Below are positions 58,274 through 64,000 of a stretch of 64,000 nucleotides of DNA, one piece after another. The notes beneath the pieces were generated by a model that saw nothing but the letters and a program-made list of their open reading frames with translations, ran no database searches and was not told where the DNA came from. Source of the stretch: Rhodocyclaceae bacterium (lineage in GTDB: Bacteria; Pseudomonadota; Gammaproteobacteria; Burkholderiales; CAIKXV01); assembly GCA_020248265.1 (NCBI GenBank), contig JADCHX010000010.1:124001-188000 (forward strand), written 5' to 3'. The translations under genes and the position numbers were made by a program. Position 1 is the first letter of the stretch. Every line of letters begins with the position of its first letter.

Positions 58274-59695
58274 TCAGTGTGGCAGCACGGCCGGTGCGGC
58301 CGCAATGCCGAGGCGTTCGAGTCGGGCGGCCACGCGCAGGCAGAGATCCTCGCGCCAGGGCGCGGCAATCACCTGCACGCCGATCGGCAGCGCACCGGAC
58401 GGGCGGGCGACCGGGACCGCGGCCACGGGCCATCCCAGGAAGGAAATCGGCTGGGTGAACAGGCCGAGGTTCGGCCGCGCCAGCATCTGCTCTCCTTCCA
58501 GTGTGATCCACTCGGTGCCGATCACCGGCGCCGACACAGGAGTACAGGGTGCGATCACCACGTCGCAGCGATCGAACACCTGCAGCGCGCGATCGCGCAC
58601 GTACCGACGCACCCGGTGCGCCTGCCAGAGCCACTGCGCCGGAGCGAGCGCGCCGGCGAGCATCCGATCGCGGATCAGCGGGTCGAACTCGCCCGCGCGA
58701 GCCTTGAGGTCGGGCAGGTGCAGGAGGCTGCCCTCGATCGCGGTCATCAGGAACGCCGCAGCCCGGCCGCGCCCGGCCTCCGGAATGTCCACGCGCATCG
58801 TCGCACCAAGCGCTGCGGCAACCGACTGCACCGCCGCGCGCGCCTCGTCCGCCATCGGGCGGGCGAAGTAACCGTCTGCCACCGCGATACGCAGCCCGTC
58901 GATGCCGCGCCCGAGCTCGGGCAGGGTGGGCTCGACCGGCCGCTGCGCACAGACCGGGTCCGAGGCATCCGGCCCCTGCATCGCATCGTAGGCGAGTGCC
59001 AGATCGGTGGCCGATCGGGCGAGCGGGCCGATGTGGTCGAGACTGCCGACGAACAGGTAGCCGCCGGCGCGCGACAGCCGTCCGTAGGTCGGCTTGAGGC
59101 CGAACAGGCCGCACAGCGACGCGGGCACGCGGATCGAGCCGTTGGTGTCGGTGCCCAGCGTGAATGGCACCATTCCCGCGGCGACGGCAGCCGCAGAGCC
59201 GCCTGACGATCCGCCCGCCACCCGCGCCGGGTCATGCGGATTGCGCGTCGGCCCGTAGTGGCTGTTCTCGGTAGTGAACCCGTAGGCGTACTCGTCCATG
59301 TTCAACGCGCCCACCAGCACGGCACCGGCAGCACGCAGCCGGCGAACCGCGCTGGCATCGGCCGTGGCGGGCGTACGGTCGCGATTGATGCGCGATCCGG
59401 CGAGCGTGACCAGGCCCTCGATGTCGAACAGGTTCTTCACCGCGTAAGGCACGCCGGCGAGCGGACCGGGCACCTCGCCACGGGCAATTGCCGTATCCAC
59501 CGCTGCCGCTTCCGCCAGCGCGCGCGCGCGCGTCACTTCGGTGAATGCGTTGTAGCGGGCGTTGCGCCGGTCGATGCCGTCCAGCGCCGCGCGGGCCACG
59601 TCGAGTGCGCGGATGCGTCCCTCGCGAACGCCACACGCGATCGATGCAGCCGTCTCGGCAGCGACCGGATGGCCCGCGTCGGACGACTCGTTCAC
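58274..59695 (-). CDS. AtzE-like amidase (1-carboxybiuret hydrolase family)
   Basis: A 473-residue amidase-signature enzyme. The triad is Lys87 (GVPYAVKNLFDIEG), cis-Ser163/164 (GGSSGGSAAA) and nucleophile Ser187 (DTNGSIRVPAS). It resembles AtzE/HpxY, which deaminates 1-carboxybiuret or acts in ureide breakdown, together with the small AtzG subunit. The start is GTG at 59695, overlapping the AtzG-like stop by GTGA, as expected for subunits of one complex. The natural substrate is not fixed by sequence. Confidence 0.9.
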   Translation of the reverse strand: MNESSDAGHPVAAETAASIACGVREGRIRALDVARAALDGIDRRNARYNAFTEVTRARALAEAAAVDTAIARGEVPGPLAGVPYAVKNLFDIEGLVTLAGSRINRDRTPATADASAVRRLRAAGAVLVGALNMDEYAYGFTTENSHYGPTRNPHDPARVAGGSSGGSAAAVAAGMVPFTLGTDTNGSIRVPASLCGLFGLKPTYGRLSRAGGYLFVGSLDHIGPLARSATDLALAYDAMQGPDASDPVCAQRPVEPTLPELGRGIDGLRIAVADGYFARPMADEARAAVQSVAAALGATMRVDIPEAGRGRAAAFLMTAIEGSLLHLPDLKARAGEFDPLIRDRMLAGALAPAQWLWQAHRVRRYVRDRALQVFDRCDVVIAPCTPVSAPVIGTEWITLEGEQMLARPNLGLFTQPISFLGWPVAAVPVARPSGALPIGVQVIAAPWREDLCLRVAARLERLGIAAAPAVLPH

Positions 59696-59883
59696 GGACG
59701 GAAAACCCCTGCAGCCTCGTCGGTATCGTTCAGGACGACCGAGTCGACCACCTGGGCCACCTGCGCCATGCGTTCCAGGTTCGCCACCACCCCGGCGCGC
59801 ACCGACGCGTCGATCGGCAGGCCGATTGCGGCCGATGCGATGTCGACGTAGGCGGACCAGTCGACCGCTTTCGGATCGGTCAT
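59692..59883 (-). CDS. AtzG/HpxX-like small subunit (DUF4089)
   Basis: A 63-residue protein matching the DUF4089 family. The region VDIASAAIGLPIDASVRAGV with VVANLERMAQVAQVVD forms two helices that, in the AtzEG structure, pack against the amidase as in GatC and GatA. It overlaps both the AtzF-like stop (ATGA) and the AtzE-like start (GTGA). Its presence directly before the amidase is strong evidence that the latter is of AtzE type. Confidence 0.88.
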   Translation of the reverse strand: MTDPKAVDWSAYVDIASAAIGLPIDASVRAGVVANLERMAQVAQVVDSVVLNDTDEAAGVFRP

Positions 59884-61766
59884 CGTGCGGGTGCTCCCGC
59901 GACGTGCTCACAGTAGGCGCGCCAGCCACCAAACGCGGAGATATCGATCGCTCCCTCCAGGCCGGCCGGTTCGCAGACGAAGCCCTTGACCTCACTGCCG
60001 TCAGCGAGCGTGACGGTACCGATCGCCAGCGGTGGCGGTACCTCGGCGACGAATGCGCCGAACGCCTCGACCGATAATTCCCAGACTTCGACGGCAATCG
60101 ATGCGCGCTGGCCGGTCGTGCCACCCTGCGCGCTGGCGCCGGTCCGGACCAGCCCCGGCCGCGGCGGCACCGTGCCGGGCAATGCATGCAGACGGTACCC
60201 GGGCGCCGTGGTGGTCGCAGCGACCAGGCGTGCAGCGCGGCTGGTGAGCTGGTCGTTCAACGGCATGCCCGACAGATGGGCACCGACCACCGCGAGGCTT
60301 ACCGTCGGCGGCGACGGGCGCGGCGCGGGCGCTGCAGAACCGACGGCGTGCGGCACCGGCAAGCCGCAGGCACCGCTGGAAGCGTTCAGCGCGGCCTGCA
60401 GCCGGACGCCGATATCGAGCAGTGCATGTTCCCGAAACGCCTCGCCGACCATCGTGACACCAGTCGGCAGCCCGTCGTCACGCAGGCCGGCAGGAACCGC
60501 TACCGCCGAGAGATCGAGCAGGTTCACGAAGTTGGTGTATCGCCCGAGCCGGGTATTGAGCAGCAACGGTTCGGCCTCGACCTCGTCGAGGCGATAGATC
60601 GTCGGCGCGGTGGGCAGCAGCATCAGGTCGATCGCGCCTTCGCCGCGCCAGAGCTTGCCGCAGACCGCGCGCAGTTCCTGCAGACGGTACATTGCCTCGA
60701 AGGTGTCGGCGGCGCTGAAGCGACGTGCGCCCTCGGTGATCTGCAGGGTCACCGGGTGCAGCGCCTGCGGCTGCGCTTCGATGAAGGCCCGGATCGCGGC
60801 ATAGCGTTCGGCGACCCAGGGGCCGTGGTAGAGCAGTGCTGCCGCTTCGGCGAATGGTGTGTAGTCGAACGGCACGGGTACCGCACCCAGTGCCACCAGC
60901 GCATCGATAGCGCGATCGTAGGCAGCGGCGGCACGCGCATCGCCGAAGAATTCGCGGTCGGCTGGCGCGAGCACGCCGAAGCGCAGTCCGCGCGGATCGG
61001 TCATCGCGGCGTCAGAGGCATCCGCGGGCGCACTGCGCGACCATGGATCGAGCGGATCCGGGGCGGCGATGACATCGAGCACCGCGCGGGCGTCCAGGCA
61101 GTTGTGCGCGAACACGGCGATGCAGTCGAGCGAGCGGCAGGCGGGTACCGTGCCATGGTTGCTCACCAGGCCGCGGGTCGGTTTCAGTCCGACGATATTG
61201 TTGAAGGCTGCCGGTACCCGGCCGGAACCGGCGGTATCGGTGCCCAGCGAGAAGCTCACCAGCCCGGCAGCCACCGCGACCGCCGACCCGGAACTGGATC
61301 CGCCCGGCACGAAGGCGGGGTCGAAGGTGTTGACCGGCACCCCATACGGACTGCGTACGCCGACCAGCCCGGTGGCGAACTGGTCGAGGTTGGTCTTGCC
61401 GACATGGATGGCACCGGCATCGAGCAGCCGCTGCACCGCCGTAGCCGTGGCTTCAGGCCGGTAGGCAAAGGCGCTGCAGCCTGCGGTGGTGGGCAAGCCG
61501 GCGACATCGATGTTGTCCTTGACCGCGAAAGGGATGCCGAACAGCGGCAGACCCTGCGCGGTGCGGCTCGCTGCGGGCAATCGGTCGAGTTCCGCCGCGC
61601 GTGCGCGCAGCGCGGCATCGCTCTCGCGGCTGATCCAGACTGGATCGTCGGCGCGCGCAGCGATCCGGGCGATGACGGCCTCGACGACATCGCGTGCGCT
61701 GACGGTACCGGCGGCCAGCGCCGCGCGCAGTGTCAGCACATCCAGGGACTGGTCGTGGAGCTTCAT
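59880..61766 (-). CDS. atzF: allophanate hydrolase (AtzF-like)
   Basis: A 628-residue amidase-signature enzyme with Lys83 (FGIPFAVKDNIDV), cis-Ser157/158 (GGSSSGSAVA) and nucleophile Ser181 (TAGSGRVPA). The spacings of 74 and 24 equal those of Pseudomonas AtzF. A C-terminal domain of about 150 residues (from PTVSLAVVGAHLSG) is the one that completes allophanate breakdown to CO2 and ammonia. ATG 61766 is used; no strong ribosome binding site is seen. No urea carboxylase gene is adjacent, so allophanate would come from the AtzE/H route. It is the first gene of the operon. Confidence 0.92.
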   Translation of the reverse strand: MKLHDQSLDVLTLRAALAAGTVSARDVVEAVIARIAARADDPVWISRESDAALRARAAELDRLPAASRTAQGLPLFGIPFAVKDNIDVAGLPTTAGCSAFAYRPEATATAVQRLLDAGAIHVGKTNLDQFATGLVGVRSPYGVPVNTFDPAFVPGGSSSGSAVAVAAGLVSFSLGTDTAGSGRVPAAFNNIVGLKPTRGLVSNHGTVPACRSLDCIAVFAHNCLDARAVLDVIAAPDPLDPWSRSAPADASDAAMTDPRGLRFGVLAPADREFFGDARAAAAYDRAIDALVALGAVPVPFDYTPFAEAAALLYHGPWVAERYAAIRAFIEAQPQALHPVTLQITEGARRFSAADTFEAMYRLQELRAVCGKLWRGEGAIDLMLLPTAPTIYRLDEVEAEPLLLNTRLGRYTNFVNLLDLSAVAVPAGLRDDGLPTGVTMVGEAFREHALLDIGVRLQAALNASSGACGLPVPHAVGSAAPAPRPSPPTVSLAVVGAHLSGMPLNDQLTSRAARLVAATTTAPGYRLHALPGTVPPRPGLVRTGASAQGGTTGQRASIAVEVWELSVEAFGAFVAEVPPPLAIGTVTLADGSEVKGFVCEPAGLEGAIDISAFGGWRAYCEHVAGAPAR

Positions 61767-62014
61767 CGGGATGGACAGGACACTGGAGGCACACCGTGGA
61801 AAAGTCGACAAGGACACACGACGGCAGAATATTGCAATCGCCGTGCCATCACCGTGCAGGGACCCGCCGCCGTCCGCGGGTGCCTGTTTCCTGCCGCGGA
61901 GCACCGACATGCGGCATATCCGCCAAAACTGCACCATTATGAGGCGACAGCCCCGGCCTTGCATGCCCTGCGAGCGTCTGCCCGCATCCATGCACCGGGA
62001 CTGCCTGCCCGTGT

Positions 62015-63427
62015 TCAGGACTTCAGCGTGCCGACCATCTTCTCGGGCTTCACCCACTGGTCGAACTGTTCGCCGGTCAGGTGCCCGGAGGCAACCGCGG
62101 CTTCGCGCAGCGTGGTGCCTTCCTTGTGCGCCTTCTTGGCGATGTAGGCCGCCTTGTCGTAGCCGATATGCGGGTTCAGTGCGGTCACCAGCATCAGCGA
62201 TTCGCGCATCAGCCGGTCGATCACGTCGAGGCGTGGCTCGATACCGACCGCGCAGTTGTCGTTGAAGCTCACCATGCCGTCGGCGAGCAGCCGGACGCTC
62301 TGCAGGAAATTGTGGATGATCATCGGCTTGAACACGTTCAGCTCGAAGTTGCCCATCGAACCACCGATGTTGATCGCGACGTCGTTGCCCATCACCTGGC
62401 AGCAGAGCATCGTCATCGCCTCGGACTGGGTCGGGTTGACCTTGCCCGGCATGATCGAGCTGCCCGGCTCGTTCTCGGGAATGGCGATCTCGCCCAGTCC
62501 GCTGCGCGGGCCGGACGACAGCCAGCGTACGTCGTTGGCGATCTTCATCATCGAGGCCGCGAGCGTCTTCAGCGCGCCGTGCGCGAAGACGATCGCGTCA
62601 TTGGCGCCCATCGCCTCGAACTTGTTCGGTGCGGTCACGAACGGGTAGCCGGTGAGCCGCGACAACTCGGCGGCGACGCCGGTGGCGAACTTCGGATGCG
62701 CGTTGAGCCCGGTGCCCACCGCGGTGCCGCCGAGGGCGAGCTCGCACAGGTGCGGAAGGGTCTGCTCGACATGCTTCAGGCACTGATCGAGCTGGGCGAC
62801 ATAGCCGGAGAACTCCTGGCCGAGCGTCAGCGGCGTCGCGTCCTGCAGGTGGGTACGGCCGATCTTCACGATGGTCATGAAGGCCTGCGACTTGCCCGAC
62901 AGGGTATCGCGCAGCCTGCGCACCGCCGGCTTCAGCTGCTTCTCCAGCGCGATCACCGCCGCCACGCTCATCGCGGTCGGGAACACGTCATTCGAGGACT
63001 GGCCCCGGTTCACGTCGTCGTTCGGGTGCACCTTGCGCGATTCGCCGCGCACGCCGCCCATCAGTTCGGAGGCGCGATTGGCCAGCACCTCGTTCACGTT
63101 CATGTTGCTCTGCGTGCCGGAGCCGGTCTGCCACACGGCGAGCGGGAACTCACGGTCATGCGTGCCGGCCAGCACCTCATCGGCGGCGGCGATGATCGCC
63201 TGCGCCTTTTCAGCGGGCAGCTGTCCGAGTTCGGCGTTCACCGCCGCGCAGGCCTTCTTCACCATCGCCAGCGCATGCACCTGGTCGATCGGCATCTTCT
63301 CCGACGAGATGCGGAAGTTCTCCAGCGAACGCTGCGTCTGCGCGCCCCATAGCGCCGCATCGGGCACCCGCATGATGCCCATCGTGTCCTTCTCTTCCCG
63401 GAATCCGGTGGCGTTGTCGGTACTCAT
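62015..63427 (-). CDS. fumC: fumarate hydratase class II
   Basis: A 470-residue iron-independent fumarase that interconverts fumarate and malate in the TCA cycle. The active-site segments are [32 protein letters not shown], and the superfamily signature [20 protein letters not shown] just before ATG 63427 fixes the start and excludes the longer frame. It lies 25 bases after maeB, so both malate enzymes are likely co-transcribed. The 248 bases downstream, before atzF, hold no gene. Confidence 0.96.
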   Translation of the reverse strand: MSTDNATGFREEKDTMGIMRVPDAALWGAQTQRSLENFRISSEKMPIDQVHALAMVKKACAAVNAELGQLPAEKAQAIIAAADEVLAGTHDREFPLAVWQTGSGTQSNMNVNEVLANRASELMGGVRGESRKVHPNDDVNRGQSSNDVFPTAMSVAAVIALEKQLKPAVRRLRDTLSGKSQAFMTIVKIGRTHLQDATPLTLGQEFSGYVAQLDQCLKHVEQTLPHLCELALGGTAVGTGLNAHPKFATGVAAELSRLTGYPFVTAPNKFEAMGANDAIVFAHGALKTLAASMMKIANDVRWLSSGPRSGLGEIAIPENEPGSSIMPGKVNPTQSEAMTMLCCQVMGNDVAINIGGSMGNFELNVFKPMIIHNFLQSVRLLADGMVSFNDNCAVGIEPRLDVIDRLMRESLMLVTALNPHIGYDKAAYIAKKAHKEGTTLREAAVASGHLTGEQFDQWVKPEKMVGTLKS

Positions 63428-63452
63428 CTTTCCTTCCTCCACTGCCTGTTCA

Positions 63453-64000
63453 CTACAGGGACAGCGCCGGCTTGCCGGCGGCATCGACCACCACCACGGC
63501 GGTCATGTTGACGATACGTCGAACCGTGGCGCTCGGCGTGATCACGTGCGCGGGCCTCGCCGCCCCGAGCAGGATCGGCCCGACCGTTATGCCATCGCCG
63601 GCCGCCTGCTTGAGCAGGTTGAACGCAATGTTCGCGGCGTCGATCGACGGCATGATCAGCAGGTTGGCCTCGCCCTTGAGCTGCGAGTTCGGGAACTGCG
63701 CGCTGCGGATCGCCTCCGAGATCGCGGCGTCGCCGTGCATCTCGCCCTCGACCTCGAGCCCCGGCGCCACCTCGCGCAGCCTGACCAGCACTTCGCGCAT
63801 CTTGCGCGAGGAGGGCGAGTCGTGGCTGCCGAAGCTCGAATGCGACAGCAGTGCAACCTTGGGCACCATGCCGAACCGGCGCACTTCCTCGGCGGCCATC
63901 GTGGTGATCTCGACCAGCTGCTCCGCGGTCGGGTCGTAGTTCACGTAGGTGTCGGCGATGAACAGCGTGCGCTTGGGCAGCATCAGGGTATTCATGCCGC
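63453..64000 (-). CDS. maeB: NADP-dependent malic enzyme, C-terminal part
   Basis: About 182 codons of the C-terminus; the gene continues beyond the window. The visible part is the phosphotransacetylase-like domain that fuses to MaeB malic enzymes ([44 protein letters not shown]). A stand-alone phosphate acetyltransferase is possible, but the [17 protein letters not shown] context is typical of MaeB. MaeB decarboxylates malate to pyruvate and makes NADPH. It precedes fumC by 25 bases. Confidence 0.85.
   Translation of the reverse strand, partial: GMNTLMLPKRTLFIADTYVNYDPTAEQLVEITTMAAEEVRRFGMVPKVALLSHSSFGSHDSPSSRKMREVLVRLREVAPGLEVEGEMHGDAAISEAIRSAQFPNSQLKGEANLLIMPSIDAANIAFNLLKQAAGDGITVGPILLGAARPAHVITPSATVRRIVNMTAVVVVDAAGKPALSL

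Noticed and set aside
51319-61766. A full cyanuric-acid degradation cluster
   Set aside because: The AtzF/G/E/H homologues are present, but the ring-opening cyanuric acid hydrolase AtzD (or barbiturase) is not in the window, so that pathway name would overstate the evidence.

Overview
The window is a high-GC, gene-dense bacterial chromosome segment, most likely from a betaproteobacterium of the Burkholderiales type. This is inferred from a Bug-family periplasmic receptor, an lplT / lysR-alr-radA neighbourhood, a 7Fe ferredoxin beside AddAB, trxA-rpmE, maeB-fumC and a CzcA-type efflux operon. No genus can be assigned. No rRNA, tRNA, CRISPR array, insertion sequence or prophage gene was seen. 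Nearly all space is coding.

Layout. 1-7.3 kb is an accessory catabolic stretch: the end of an SMP-30-like gene, a cytochrome P450, a CocE-type hydrolase, a carboxymuconolactone-decarboxylase-like protein, a RidA protein, a Bug receptor and a methyltransferase. 7.4-17.5 kb is a minus-strand run: fdxA, addB, addA, a Rossmann/DUF2520 protein, a double-hotdog thioesterase, and an HdrC/HdrB-like Fe-S pair. 17.7-20.2 kb holds trxA, rpmE (with no rho between them) and a GT39/ArnT-like glycosyltransferase. 20.3-25.7 kb is a small glycogen cluster (GH57, glgC, divergent glgB), followed by hslO. 26.6-32.6 kb is a heavy-metal RND efflux operon (tolC-like, adaptor, CzcA/CusA pump, PII-like protein), divergent from a response regulator and TctE-like sensor kinase at 32.8-35.0 kb. 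34.9-43.9 kb is mostly housekeeping: etfBA, radA, alr, lysR, an LplT-like transporter, yidB-like, DUF3301, CoA pyrophosphatase and DUF2726 genes.

43.9-61.8 kb is the most distinctive part, all on the minus strand. First comes an operon of allophanate-hydrolase, AtzG-, AtzE- and AtzH-like genes. It continues into a taurine/nitrate-type ABC transporter and a three-subunit molybdenum hydroxylase, and ends at a clear intrinsic terminator. A second operon follows: a dipeptide-type ABC importer, a GntR/FCD regulator and a short-chain dehydrogenase, with a palindromic candidate GntR operator upstream. Together these suggest uptake, ring hydroxylation and hydrolytic nitrogen release from an N-heterocycle or ureide; the substrate is unknown. 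62.0-64.0 kb carries fumC and the end of maeB.
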